This document shows positions 27,801-39,451 of a stretch of 64,000 bases of DNA, one piece after another. Each line of letters starts with the position of its first letter. The stretch's first letter is position 1. A model generated the notes under the pieces. It did not search any database. It saw nothing but the letters and a program-made list of their open reading frames with translations, and was not told the origin of the DNA. This DNA is from Mesaphorura yosii (Eukaryota > Arthropoda > Collembola > Poduromorpha > Tullbergiidae): contig WIXG01000029.1 of assembly GCA_009869945.1 (NCBI GenBank), forward strand, positions 124,001-188,000, read 5' to 3'. Made by a program: the position numbers and the translations under genes.

Positions 27801-30800
27801 CAAAGATAATGGCGCAATTACCACGCCCAATTACAGTTAAACCTGCACAGATTTCTTATTCAAATGTGATCATATATTCTTAGCCTATTGTCGAAGCCAA
27901 TTAATGGAAAAATTTTCTACTCGGGCCGAACACACTCAAATATACAAATGCGTTAATGCAACAACGCAGATGGACAATTCCTAAAATAGATACATTCAAT
28001 CGCTTCTCGCTTGAGCCTGAAGCAACATTCATGTGCCATGTTTAGACTCGCATTTGAATGCCGCCAAGTCGTACTACTAAGTTTAAAAATTCTAGGTTTG
28101 AAAGTAGAAGTGAGCCATACGTACAATGCTTATACCGCATTGATATTGAGTGCAATTTCATTTCAATGACTAAAGTGATTTAAAATATTCAACAATGACT
28201 TACGTGACATGAATTCGGAATAAAGTGTTCGGTTGTGCCTAAGTCTAAGATAAATTGCAAATTAACACAAGATATCAATTTTGAATTTGTAAATAACTGA
28301 CATCGTCTGCGTGTTCCTATTGCGCAGGCCGTGATAATTTCGATAATATGCTGTTAACAATTTAGCATGACTCACATCAAAATTCTGTACTACTTTGCAG
28401 AAATTATTTCACTTAGTTAGATTTCACCGAATTCGCTGAGATTCGATCTAAAGGTTCACTTTCTTTTTTTCTCTCTAGGCAATATTCAATTTCAACCGAA
28501 GAAGTCATCCTACCACCACGACGAGTCGGTTCTCGTGAAGAATCCCGACATCCTCAGCATAATCTCGTCGCTACTCCGAGTCCCGGAAGAAACCCTGACT
28601 GCAGCTTTGACTTCAAAACGTGCTAAAGTATCTGGTGAAATGCTAGTCATCAATTACCGCCTGCCGGAGGTAAGACTGGAATATTGGTGGACGGAATACA
28701 AAGTAGTTCAAAGGTCAAATATATCTCAAGCCTACATTCAGCAATTTATGAACACCAGTTGCAAAAATGAGAAGACTTCCGAACTTACATTAAGTGATAA
28801 AATTGACTTTTTCGCCTTGGCTGCTGACATAACTGAGATAAAAAGTACTCGACTAATGACCAGACAAACGTGTTCCGTGCAGACGGACTCCTTGCTTTTC
28901 CATCGTACGTGAACTTCAGGTACATGAGTCTCACGTCCACGCACGTATGAAGTACCAAGTAAGGAATAAATCCGCAAACTCAGCTTTTATTCTCTAGTTT
29001 ATTATTTTCGTACTATTCGTTATTGCGTCATTCATGCGAGCACTTCAAATCGGTACTACGTCGGGGTATGTTAGTCGTCTAATTCTGTAGCGGTTAGCCA
29101 TGTGCTTTGTCTGGAACCCGGGACGAAGGAAAACTAGCCTTTCTTTGAAATATGGCTGAATTGAAGTCTTGCAAATTCATAGTCTTAACTTTCCAGACGT
29201 TTCGTTTAGCAGTTTCAAAACTTTCAAACCACTACAAAGTGAATGAATTTTAATAAACTCTATCATAATTAAGTGACGAACTATTTTTCTCATGTCGCAC
29301 GAGACATATGACGTAGAAAATTCTGTCGCCAACTCGGGCGAAAGTTTTAAATGATGATAATGATGAAGCGTAAAAGCAGATGAACAGGCGGAAACTATTT
29401 TTACCTTAAGCCTTCTAGTCGAAGAAACTTTTCATAGGATTTGCTAGGCACATTTTCAACAGGCCAACACAATTAGAGTAGCTTAAGCTTAAGGCCAACT
29501 TTATTCCTACAGGACGTCGACGCACGTCGAATTGCGCATTTGCCTTCAAAGAATGAGTTCCATAACTTGCGACTGAACATTCAGGACAAGATCAGGCGCC
29601 TACTATAGATTACATTATATCATACTTGCGATTCCAAATGAAGAAGCGCAGTGCACCTTTTCTGATGGCGAATGCTGACAGGTTTGTGAGAGTGGGCGTG
29701 AGATTTATGACCTACACTAACCTCAGACAATTGGACAATTCTGGTCAGGTAAGTAGTGCGTCGCCACCTGCACGGCTTAGGTGCAATGCGCACCCATCCA
29801 GAAACGGACATGTCATGCGAAGTTCATACTCTTGATGCTCCATTAACGAGAGAAATTTGAAGATAATTATGAGTTTCAAGTTGCAACAACAGAAGCCGAA
29901 AGGGCTTGTGCTGATACAGTTTCCATTTTACTTTTCGCAAGCCTTTCCTTATTAAGGAAGAGTTGTTGAAATTGCATAATGATGGCTTATGTCGGCTTCA
30001 GACACCAAAACACGTTGAAAGGACTTGAAAAAGGTGTGGTCCCGGTGACAGCTTTATTATCTCATGCACGACAGAGAAGGGAAAGATTTTACCTAATTGT
30101 CACTGTATTTGTGCACCAAGAGAATCTATTTTTATAATTTTATGACTTATTGTCCTCATAATTGTCATCCGTCTTCGCTCGCTCAATTCATTCATTTATG
30201 CATACTCCTAATTTGTATGGTATAATTTTGTCCATTGTTCAAACTCTAATTCTTTCTTGAGTATACTCACGTGAAGTCTCACTGTTAAGTTGTACCTTCT
30301 TCAGCTGTAATCAAGAAACTTTCCATTTTCGTGTAAAAGTCGAATTAAGAATTCCACAAATTGCATTCCTCGAGCGATACGATAGGCGGCTCGGCGGTTT
30401 CTTGGTCGCTTATTTAAACGCACAAACCAAAGACCTCTTTGATGACAAACCCCAATTTATTCTTAATCGGTTACCGGTATCCAATTAAATGCCACGTTCT
30501 TATCCAGACATCCTGGTTTCGCTTTTGCAGGCGATTGCTGCAAGGGATGCAATGGCCAAGTGCTTGTATGGTGCTGTGTTCGATTGGATCGTGCTGCAAG
30601 TGAATCACGCTCTGCTGAGCAAGAAGGACTCAAGCGGATCAGAAATGTCGGGCAATTCAATTGGAGTTCTTGATATTTTCGGGTTTGAGGATTTCGGTCA
30701 AACTAACAGGTAATTTATTCACTCAGAAAGCATGTGTCACAGTGACAGGGCCTTATCAATCTCATTCGTACGCAGTTTTGAGCAATTTTGCATCAACTAC

Positions 30801-33800
30801 GCCAACGAACATCTTCAGCAGTATTTTAACCATCATGTCTTCAAATACGAACAAGAAGAGTACAAGTGTGAGAAAATACGTTGGGCAAATATTGGTAAGG
30901 GATTTTGTCACAATTACAACTGTACTCAGTGAATGTTCATGAATTATTATCGACTTGTTGCAGGTTTCAGTGATAATACACCATGTCTCAGTTTGATTGA
31001 GGCGAAACCGACGGGTATCATTTGTATTCTGGATGACCAGTGCAAGTAAGTCTGAAAAATATCAGGTGATACAAATAAATGTGCTTTCAACTGAGATGCT
31101 AACTTTGCCTATTACCATTTATAGTTTTCCTGGCGCTACAAATGAGACACTTCTGCAGAAATTTAACTCTGTTCTCAAAGACCACGAGTTTTATGAAATT
31201 CCTCAAAAGAGAGAAGGAGCTTTTATTATACGCCACTATGCTGGAAAAGTCAAGTACCAGGTGAGTTCAAAGCTTTTACGCACACGAGGCATGAGGTCTT
31301 TCCAAATTCGGATTTCACGAGGCAACACTCTTAACAAGCACAATGTTCTAGCAAACAACTTTCTAATTAGAGCATGATCAAGTGTTTTTAGCTTTTCATC
31401 CACTTCCAATTAAAGTGTATAAGGGACTTAGACGTTCGTGCGTGGACTCGCGACTCACCTCGAGGCATTTGAAAAATGCTCCTACTTGCTCCATGATATT
31501 CTTAATTTAAACATGCTCGAATCTTAGCAAGCTGGTTATTAACTGGAAAACCAATTATTGGCATAAAAATAAGTAGAGCACGAAAGGATTGTTTACTCTA
31601 CTTTTAATCGTGTAGTAGGGCAAGCTTGCGTTCAATCTCAGCGGCAACTTTGTCCTGTTCCAATTTATTTATAACAATAGCAATGCTTCACTCCTTCGTT
31701 CTTTTGCGTTGGCCGACTTCTGTCCTGATGCCTTTACTCATGCAATTTGTCAGGTGTTGGAATTCCGAGAGAAAAATATGGACTTGATGCGTCACGACAT
31801 CGTCTCTGTTGTGAAGAACAGCAGCCTTGCATTTGTTCGTGAGTTGGTTGGAATTGATCCAGTGGCCGTATTCCGCTGGGCCATTATTCGTGCTTTCTTC
31901 AGAGCTTTGTTTGCTTTCCATGAGGCGGGCCGCCGCCAAAGGCTGGCCAAAGGTAAATGAGTCATAATTTTACTAGATTTCGATGGGGCTTTTCTATTTA
32001 CAGAAATATTGAAATTGTGTTCATTTTTAGCCAAGAGCTTAAATCGTGCATTTTCAAGTCCAGGACGAAGACGTTCCTCAAACAATGACCATTTACTCAA
32101 GTATGTCAATTTCTATTTTTAAATTACGAAAGATTGCTTATGGGTTGCGACTCGCGGGCGATTAAACTGTCTTCTCATGCGATTTTTGCCTTCATAACTA
32201 ATTTCTCCTTCTCAATGTTGAGGGACGCATAGCTAAGCGACAACCGAGTTACTAAATTTCTACTACTAACACAAGCAATTCAACTTCAGGTGCCTAATCC
32301 TTTCGTACTTGCTGTACTAAACTCAACTGAAATAGAGGTTCAAGTGTTGGGACAGGTTAACACTTAGTAGTGCGCTTAGACACTCTCTTCTATTCTCCAC
32401 GCGGTGATAGCAATTGTCTCATTATCTTTGCTTTCATCTTCTCTTGTAGCCTGCTTGTGACAATCTCGTCAGTAAACTTACGCGTAAATCGGATAGCGTA
32501 AGTTAATCTCTCGTACCTCTCTTTCTACATTTTCTACAAGAGTCTTCTGTAATGGGTTGAAATACTGAATGCTATTCGTTAATTAATACTCGTCTCCTGA
32601 CTGCACGAATTTTTTTCAAAGCTGATGCTTTCTTATGCTTCGCTTGGCTGGAATTGAAATTTGGTTATGGTAGTCTTATCTGAGTGCTGCACTTGCACTT
32701 TGTAGCGCTGACCTGAATTTGTCCGTTGGACATCATGAATGTTGTGCCCACCATCACAGTTACGCTACCAAATACAAACCGACTGCGCGTAGAACTGGGC
32801 ATCACAATGGTCGTCCGTACCCAGCATTAAACAACGCAAATCATTGCCCCAGCTCCAACCAACCAAGAGTCTCGAGTATGCCTTACGAAAATGGCTACGT
32901 CAATGGAAACGGTTCAAGTGAGCACTACAGGACGAATGGTGTACCTGTGGAGGAACATTTCGGACGCCATGGCTATCAAAACGGGCATGACCACAACAAT
33001 TGTTACGAAAAGTCAAATTCGGCTGTCGCGAACACTGAGAAGCTACACATGAGTCCTAGTCATTTCGCTCAAATTCAATCCGGCATTGAGTGTGATTCTT
33101 GCATCTGTTGTTTTGCAACCAGCATTGACATTCCAGGCTTCCCGACGCCCGGATCAACACCCACCGCTACTTTGTAATTTGATTTTTTGTTTGTCTTGCT
33201 ATTTTTTCTAATTTCTGCTATTTCTGTCGCTTTGATCCTTGCACTCACACTTGGAATGAATATCAGCATTTTATATTATTTTTGTAAGTTGTCACTACCT
33301 TAACCAATTTTGTAGCAATATGGTCTGGGGTGATACAGTCTGTTTCTAGAATTATTTGGAAACTTTGACAACGAGTACGCTTTTGGGATTATTGGGATAG
33401 CTCTTAAACTTCCTCAACTAATTTGAACCCCTGTTTGAACAGAAAAAATCGTTCATTTCGACTGCAACCTTTGGTTTCGGCGAGAATGAAAAATCTGGCG
33501 AGTGTGAAAACATTGGCTAGTCAGACAGCAGCAATGGGAGTCTCAAACAAATTCTACAATGCCAGAAAACAACCCATCTCGGTGTCTCAACAATTTCAAC
33601 AGTCGCTTCACTCTTTAATGATTACGTTGAACCAGGCTAATCCGTTCTTCATAAGATGCATCAAGTCCAACTCAGACAAAGTAAGTTTCTCCCATTGGAA
33701 TTCCGAGTCGGTAATCAGGTCATTGGGGAGGAAAACAAATTGTGATATTTCATCTTATCACTGCTCAAACTCTACTTCCTGATTACAGGCTCCATTGCAC

Positions 33801-36800
33801 GCAACAAGTTGTGTGTTTGTTGACATTCTCAATTTCATTCAGCTTCAGTAACAGCCTCACGCTTAATCTGAGTCACTTCTCTGCTTTTAGGGCCCCAACC
33901 ACTTTGACGACGAAATCGTTCAGCGACAACTTCGCTACACTGGAATGCTGGAAACTGTGCGAATACGACAAGCCGGCTACAACGTTCGGCTTGCCTTTGA
34001 CGAATTTGTACAACTCTACCGAATTTTGTTACCAAAAGGAATCGACAGGTAAAATCTGTGGAGCACAAATCTCGGCTATGAGGTACGAGAGAGAAACCGC
34101 ACTTTCGTTGCTCTTTTCAGTGACAGGGAGGACATAGAGAATTTCCTGAGCTCTCTTTCTCTTAATCATCATAATTACCAATTGGGGCGCACGAAGATAT
34201 TTCTTCGAGAAGTCGAAAAGATCAAACTTGATTACTTTTTGCACCAGCAAATAATGGCTAGCATTGTGTCAATTCAAAGATGGTATCGAACTAGTCTGGA
34301 GAGAAGGCATTTTATTCATATCAGAGAGGCTGTAATTCGCATTCAGGTAAACAATTGCCTAACGCACGGTGGTCCAACGAACTTAACCGATCACATCTTT
34401 CTGTTGTAGTCATATTTCCGAATGCTCCTTGCCCAAAAATTCGTGTCAAATCTTCGAATAAGGCATTTGGCTGCTACATATATTCAGAAAGTGTGGCGAG
34501 GGTACAGAGTCCGTAAATGGTATGAGTCGTTCCGGGAAACCTGTGTGCAATTTCAAGCCAGAGTGAGGGGATCATTCGCGAGACAACGATATCAGAATAT
34601 TGTGGAACAGCAACGCAAAGTTGCAAAAGAAACAGTAAGTAGTACTTTTTCAAGTGTTGCTACATGGTGCGATGTTTTCAAGTCAAATTGTTTATTCCTG
34701 CAGAAACTCTTGAGTGCTCTTCGAATAAAAGATGGCGATTCCCATTCGGCGCAGTCGTCTGATGAAGCATTCTTATCAAAGGGTTCGAGTCAGGAAGAAT
34801 TGAATGATCATCGCCACTGGCGCCACAGAAAGTTTGTCCTGCCTGATACCGGGGATTCAGACGAGTACGTGCACAAACATCAAGGTCTTTCTGTTTGATC
34901 CTTCATTAAATGTGTCTAATTTTGCAGGAGCAGTGGCGTTCATGAAGAAAGCGAGGGTGAATTGCCGCCAGTCCCACCAAGGCAAGGCCAAAGATACAGC
35001 ATTCCGCAAGCTTCCCATTTACCACAATGTTTAGCCGACTCAATGCCCGCGCTGACGTTGGCTCTTACATCAACTCCCTTTGCCGGCATGCAACACTTGG
35101 GTGGTCAACGGAACGGAAAACTTATTGCTTCTCGATCATCATCGGGTTCAACCAGTGGAACAGGAAGTAAAAGCAGTGCGAGCCCAACTCAAAGACAACG
35201 GAGTGTATCGCCAACTCCCAATAAGGAGTCTCAGATGTGAGGGGAATACGTCTTGTAAACTTAGAACACGCGTTATATCTCTAACTAGATGTAACTAACT
35301 ACCTCTACTTCATTTGCCATACAGAAATTCTAGTCAAAATCAACCTGGACCACCACCTCCGATTAAGGAAAGAACCAAAAAGAAACTGTCCTTGAAAGGT
35401 TTCAAAAACTCGAAGGATCAAGAGGAAGAGGAGGAATACGCTGGCAAAGAAGATCCTTATGAGAATATTTTAAGCAAGAATCCTTTCCATCGTGCGAAGA
35501 AGCACATCAAGACCTTTATAAGTATGATTGTCAATGACCGACTTTCGACCTCGAAAGCATCATTCTTCTTTCTCATTTTCAGGTGGAAGTAAAACAAAAC
35601 TGGAAAAACACGAAGCAGTGTTGCTTGACTCTGAAAGCGAGACAGAGGATACGGACACCCTCACATGTAAATCGTCGTCTTCATCTCAAACCCTCGACAG
35701 GGCTCCTTCTCTTCCCTCCGACGCTCAGGCTCTTGCTCACAACTTCCAGCAACTGAACTTAAACACTCAGAGTCGTCTCTCATTAGACTCAAAGCTCAAT
35801 CCTGACAGATCTGAACTCCATGTCAGGCAAACGAAATCTGTCCAGCTACCGTTGTACCAGCCATCTGCGTCACCCATACCGGAGGTTGATTTCGGCAAAG
35901 TAACTAGCGACAGAGCTGCCGACCTGACCGCATCAAGAAGCCAAGAAGAAGAGGATCCCGGTTTTGAAGATCGAATTGTGCCTCCGGCAAGGTTTCATCG
36001 TAAAATTAAACGAGAAGATACCGGTGCTTTCGGTGTGATTGCCAAAGCTCGTGCTGCAAAACGAGATGACCGTCCAAAATTGTTTTCGATGGGAACCTCT
36101 AGCGACAGTCGACGTGCAAGCGACGACCTGCTTGAAGACGCTGACTCCGATGTTCGACGTGATTCTGGAGATTCAAACAAGAGCAATCCAAGTGTGGGCG
36201 AGAGTCCATCAAATTCAAGCCAAGACTCTTTGTTCGAGTTAAATCGAACTGGTGGATTACAGTCCCCACTCGTCTTGACCCAGAGTCGCTCGTATGGATT
36301 TGCGCCTGCTGGAATTGGTTCGGCTCTCATTGGTTCAACAGGTACGAGATAGTATGAGATGTTCAACGCCTTGGGTTCTGATTGACCAGTATTGTTCTTT
36401 CGTGTAGCACACAATAAGCGGGGTCTGCGACCATCACATGATTTGGACGATACTGAAACGAGCTCCAGATCAGGATTGTCAACACCTGACTTCTTATCGA
36501 GTCGGGACGTTCGCAGAACAAAATCTGTATCCGACTCACGCCGAGGATATGTCGATAACGCTCTGATGGAAGTTTCCTCTGAGGAAATACTGGAGCCATT
36601 GAGCAAATTAGTGAGTGTTAGCAGCAGCTCGTCTTCAGTCTCACCACCTGGCAAAAAGTCGGGATATCATGTGCTGGACAAGGTTACTAAGTTCCACCGC
36701 GGAGACATTTGTTGCGGCTGCCGGAAGAACATGCACGTTCTATTTGCTCCTGGATATCGTTGCTATCTTTGCCATTTATTCTTCCACACGAAATGTGTGC

Positions 36801-39451
36801 AGAATGGAGCAGTCTACAATAAGCTTTGCCGAGTTGGGGGAGAAGTACTTGGCAGCAGCACTGCGGCAGGATTTGCTGGCCCGATTGATACAGAAACACC
36901 AGAAAATGCAGCCAGAAGCAGCAACGGCGCCGCAGGTCGAAAGAAGTATAGGAAGGGAAGTAAGAATCAAATGGATATGACAAAGCCTGGAAAGTTCAAC
37001 CTTACTGGAACATCGGAGTTTACCGATCGCACCGATCAAATTATTTCTGGAGTCAAAGAACTGCAATTAATGCAGGAATTTATTTCAAAAAAGGTATTCA
37101 ATTCGCCTGATTTTAGTAGACGAACAGCGGTGTTTAATCAGGGCCATTCTATGCTGTTTTCAGATCTATCAAGTCAGAAACAAAGACGGGGAAAAAGAAA
37201 ACGCCGTTGATCGAGTGTTTACTCAGGCCCTTCGTGAGTTCAAAGAATCACTGGTGTCAACTTTCAGCGTCGCCAGCAAATCCGGAAATGGCGCCATGCT
37301 ACTTAACATAAAATACAAGGATCTCATCGCAAACTTTGCAAATATAATGGAAACAGTGTGCAAGCACGAAGGGACTGGAAACGATTTCCCGACAACCATG
37401 GGCGTGAATGCGTTCCGCGGTTTCCTCAACGAATTTATGAATGCGCACCGCATTGACGAGAAGCCCAAAGGAGGCAATAAGGCTGGTCGAAATACGAAAG
37501 AGCGAAGAAAAGAGAGCAAACGCAACAAGCGTGGAAAGGCAGACGAAGTAATAATGCATTTGGGGCATTCATTTGTGTCGATGGTCATCAACATTCCAAC
37601 TGCTTGTGAGATCTGCTCGTCGTTTATCATGTGGCCACTTGAAAGAGGCGTTGTTTGTCAGAGTATGTAACATTAACATAATGTTTTGATAACTCAGGAA
37701 TTGGTTTAATGAGAATTTTCTTCTCAGAATGTAAGCTGGCATGTCACAAGAAATGCCATCTCAAAATCATGCAAGAGTGCCATGAGGGACAAGGAAGATC
37801 GAATAGCTCTGCTGGAAATGAAGGAGCTGTGTTTGGGGCTCCACTCCGCTTGTTGGCTGGACCAGATAACGGAATTCCAATTCTGGTTGAACAACTTGTC
37901 ACAGCGATAGAATTCTACGGTTTACGGATGGAAGGATTGTACAGGAAATCTGGTAGGTCACAACACATTCAAGTTCCTATTGTGATTAGAACAGGGGTTA
38001 AGTGAGGTGTTTTGGACAGGCGTTAGCTCAAAGGTGCGCGAATTGAAACAAGAGATCGAAGACGGGAAGGATATTTCGTGGGATGCATACCCAGTCCATG
38101 TTCTGACATCAGTTCTCAAAGCGTTCTTTCGAGAGATGCCAGAACCGCTCTTAAGCTTCGAACTATACGACGAGTTTGTTCGCGCTGCTGATCTTTCGCA
38201 ACCGGAGGACAGAGTTCACACGATTTTTGCGATATTGAAGAAGTTGCCAAAAATCAATTATGACCTTTTGGAGAGATTGGTGTTTCATCTAGTCAGGTAC
38301 GCTCACCTTCAAACTCTCTCATAGAAGAGTCTATCGAAATGTTGCACGTGTAACTGTAATTGCAGGGTGGCATTGTATGAAGACAAGAACCGAATGAACG
38401 CCAACTCTCTGGCGATTGTGTTTGCTCCGTGTATTCTCAGAACAAACAAAACTCGCCAGGTGCAGGAATCGTTGTCGGACATTAGTCGTCAAACGACATG
38501 CATCGAAACAATCTTGGCCGAGCAACTGAAGAAGGTTAAGGCGACACTCTCGAACATTGAATCTGTTGATTCTGCCACGCATTCCTTCTCCGTACGACTC
38601 AATTCCATCCGGAGCTCGAAGGTTTGTCGGATACCATTTGATAAATATTGACGATATAGAATATAATGCAAGTTACGTAATCATTTCATTCCCATTGGCA
38701 GATTCGCTCGCCTCCAGAAAGAAAGAAGCCAAGTACAGGCAGCACAGGATCCCTCAGCGAGGGAAGTAATGAGAAATCAATGAATGAATCAACAACTCCC
38801 GAGTCAATGAGTGCAGAGGAAGAAGAGGAGTATCTCACCAGGCACCTGCAACACTTACAAGACGTGAGTTTTATAGGTACAGAGATAATTTGCTCGGAGT
38901 TTGACTATGTTTGGTGTTTTAGGAGAAGGCGATGTTAACCTCCGTCCTTCCATCACTTTCGAGGACGCCGTCAGATGATGACATGCTATCAACCGATCCT
39001 GAAGTTGATAGTCCAGGTGGGAGCGTCGACGATCTTAACCTACATCACCATCTGCACGGGAGACGTTCGCCGTCTCCACGGAAGACAAGGGCTCAGTCGT
39101 TGCAATATTCCAAATCCGACGCGTTGTTCGTCGATTCCTTCAATGTGAGCAGACTCTCGCCGACGCTACGATTACCAGGTTTGAATGACTGATTACTTAT
39201 ATTGTATATATGATCCAACTAAAACGAATTTTCTAATAGCGACCTCACCTCTTTTACAAAATCTTGTAAAACATCGCGGGCCAATGCGCAAGCCACCATC
39301 GAGATTTGTTAGAAATCTGGCAGTCGTCGACTTTGGCGAAGGTGAGGGAGAAGAAGAGTCTTTTGAAGTTGACGGGGACGACGATGAAGAAGAAAGCGGG
39401 CCATCTATTGATCAGGCTAATGAAGACGAGGAAGAGCCCATTATGGTGTAA
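1035..39451 (+). CDS. MYO9: Myosin IX: unconventional myosin with RhoGAP tail (complete coding region)
   Basis: A single-headed actin motor that carries a Rho-inactivating GTPase-activating domain. I resolved 30 coding exons with consensus junctions; their phases all match, giving 2552 codons, close to the size of human MYO9A. Order: Ras-association domain (about residues 7-88), motor head with P-loop GESGSGKT (283-290), switch I NNNSSRF (335-341) and switch II DIFGFE (568-573), a long loop-2 insert (about 759-1000), four IQ motifs (about 1105-1205), a low-complexity linker, two C1 zinc fingers (from 1782 and 2059), RhoGAP (about 2125-2310) with arginine finger R2163 in GLYRKSG, and an acidic C-terminus ending at TAA 39449-39451. 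Two C1 domains resemble MYO9A rather than MYO9B. The first in-frame ATG is 1035. Exon coordinates are in the block entries below. Another gene is nested in intron 2. Confidence 0.95.
2318..3432 (-). CDS. Nested antisense gene, zinc-finger-like protein of unknown function
   Basis: Unrecognised five-exon gene lying entirely inside myosin IX intron 2 on the opposite strand. Exons in coding order: 3432-3415, 3339-2970, 2880-2635, 2566-2439, 2374-2318; phases match, giving 272 residues and TGA at 2320-2318. The start (MDPYDE) sits in a good context, caaaATGG. The protein has a C-x4-C...H-x3-C cluster (CLKEDC to HSTSC), a Lys/Ser-rich basic stretch, then a C2H2-like half-finger ([10 protein letters not shown]) in which Phe and Ser stand where the two zinc-binding His would be. 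The C-terminal half has no domain I know. Weakest junction: the exon 3 acceptor is the second of two AGs (tacacag then gcaag); using the first would end the protein at once. It might be a domesticated transposon zinc-finger gene; that is a guess. Confidence 0.62.
3814..20382 (+). other. Myosin IX intron 3, 16.6 kb, no gene recognised
   Basis: The intron separates the codons for VLE (donor at 3814) from AFGNAKT (acceptor at 20381-20382). It is AT-rich, with stops in all frames and only scattered short open frames lacking family resemblance. The longest is 201 codons on the minus strand, 19334-18729. A 16-bp direct repeat with a 10-bp hairpin sits at 16367-16427. I saw no tRNA, transposase, reverse transcriptase or long tandem repeat. 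Such length in a gene whose other introns are mostly under 100 bp suggests that it holds regulatory sequence, but no specific element could be named. Confidence 0.6.
16367..16427. repeat. Short direct repeat with an embedded 10-bp hairpin
   Basis: The 16-mer ttgcaagctgtagaaa occurs at 16367-16382 and again at 16410-16425. The second copy is part of an inverted repeat: aatttctaca (16400-16409) pairs perfectly with tgtagaaatt (16418-16427) around an 8-base loop. It lies in myosin intron 3. Likely a local duplication; no function is implied. Confidence 0.5.
20478..21896 (+). other. Myosin IX intron 4, nothing recognised
   Basis: AT-rich intron with donor gtaagt and acceptor tttcag. Only short unrelated open frames; no repeat or RNA gene seen. 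Confidence 0.5.
22060..27298 (+). other. Myosin IX intron 5, 5.2 kb, nothing recognised
   Basis: AT-rich intron. A 151-codon plus-strand open frame at 25407-25862 is pyrimidine-driven and hydrophobic throughout, with no family resemblance, so I do not call it a gene. No transposon, RNA gene or tandem array seen. Confidence 0.5.
27435..28478 (+). other. Myosin IX intron 6, nothing recognised
   Basis: AT-rich intron between gtaagc and a long T-rich tract ending ctctctag. No open frame or repeat of note. Confidence 0.5.
28670..30530 (+). other. Myosin IX intron 7, nothing recognised
   Basis: 1.9-kb intron with donor gtaaga and acceptor cttttgcag. Short open frames on both strands near 29620-29835 overlap one another and look like chance. 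No repeat or RNA gene seen. Confidence 0.5.
30531..31952 (+). other. MYO9: Myosin IX exons 8-12: switch II and lower motor
   Basis: Exons 30531-30709, 30776-30894, 30964-31045, 31125-31260 and 31754-31952. Exon 8 holds [15 protein letters not shown] and switch II (DIFGFE, residues 568-573). Exon 9 encodes [20 protein letters not shown], the relay helix region. Exons 10-11 carry the [11 protein letters not shown] and HYAGKVKYQ segments. Exon 12 matches the class IX sequence FREKNxDxMRxDIV...[18 protein letters not shown]. The intron 31261-31753 (493 bp) holds nothing recognisable. Confidence 0.94.
32031..33680 (+). other. MYO9: Myosin IX exons 13-15: long loop-2 insert and actin-binding helix
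   Basis: Exons 32031-32100, 32706-33173 and 33443-33680. Class IX myosins have a large insert in actin-binding loop 2; here it is formed by basic exon 13 ([10 protein letters not shown]), exon 14 (156 codons, rich in His, Asn, Gly, Tyr) and the start of exon 15. Exon 14 holds HHECCAHHH near its start and ECDSCICCF near its end. Its donor lies inside an in-frame stop: the spliced codon is TT|A (Leu), while unspliced RNA reads TTG TAA. Exon 15 returns to conserved head sequence ([26 protein letters not shown]). The 605-bp intron 32101-32705 shows nothing else. Confidence 0.9.
33891..34634 (+). other. MYO9: Myosin IX exons 16-18: converter and four IQ motifs
   Basis: Exons 33891-34048, 34121-34346 and 34410-34634. 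Exon 16 encodes [20 protein letters not shown], the SH1-helix region found in nearly all myosins. Exon 17 covers the converter ([11 protein letters not shown]). Four light-chain-binding IQ motifs follow: [44 protein letters not shown] and [15 protein letters not shown]. They would bind calmodulin or related light chains. Confidence 0.93.
34704..36341 (+). other. MYO9: Myosin IX exons 19-22: low-complexity linker
   Basis: Exons 34704-34864, 34928-35236, 35325-35521 and 35583-36341. The segment is Ser-, Pro- and charge-rich, with proline runs ([16 protein letters not shown]), an acidic run (DQEEEEEY) and many Ser/Asp pairs, so it is likely disordered and phosphorylated. No domain is seen. It links the neck to the C1-RhoGAP tail, as in other class IX myosins. 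Acceptance of the four exons rests on consensus splice sites and matching phases (GA|G, AT|A, A|GT, G|CA). Confidence 0.85.
36408..38621 (+). other. MYO9: Myosin IX exons 23-27: two C1 zinc fingers and RhoGAP domain
   Basis: Exons 36408-37093, 37164-37662, 37728-37952, 38020-38296 and 38366-38621. The first C1 (from residue 1782) has all Cys/His ligands but an expanded last spacing (C-x10-C rather than x7). The second (from H2059) follows the C1 pattern exactly: H-x12-C-x2-C-x13-C-x2-C-x4-H-x2-C-x7-C. It is split by intron 24. The RhoGAP domain follows directly: GLYRKSG carries the catalytic arginine finger (R2163), then [12 protein letters not shown] and [15 protein letters not shown]. This domain speeds GTP hydrolysis by Rho. 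Confidence 0.95.
38702..39451 (+). other. MYO9: Myosin IX exons 28-30: C-terminal tail
   Basis: Exons 38702-38863, 38923-39178 and 39240-39451. Ser/Thr- and acid-rich tail ([19 protein letters not shown]) that ends EDEEEPIMV before TAA. The exon 28 stretch [21 protein letters not shown] may form a short coiled coil. The C-terminal three residues IMV would fit a PDZ-binding end only loosely. Confidence 0.88.

Larger units (their letters stand above)
20383..28669 (+). other. MYO9: Myosin IX exons 4-7: switch I and upper 50-kDa region of the motor
   Basis: Exons 20383-20477, 21897-22059, 27299-27434 and 28479-28669. Exon 4 encodes [20 protein letters not shown], the switch I loop that senses the nucleotide gamma-phosphate. 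Exon 5 begins [14 protein letters not shown] and includes [15 protein letters not shown], the usual myosin sequence. Exon 6 ([11 protein letters not shown]...) and exon 7 (NIQFQPKK... ending YRLPE) continue the head. The exons are separated by introns of 1.4, 5.2 and 1.0 kb, far larger than those in the 3' half of the gene. Confidence 0.93.

Noticed and set aside
36615-37066. Open frames on both strands across the first C1 domain
   Set aside because: Shadows of myosin exon 23, whose frame gives the Cys/His pattern.
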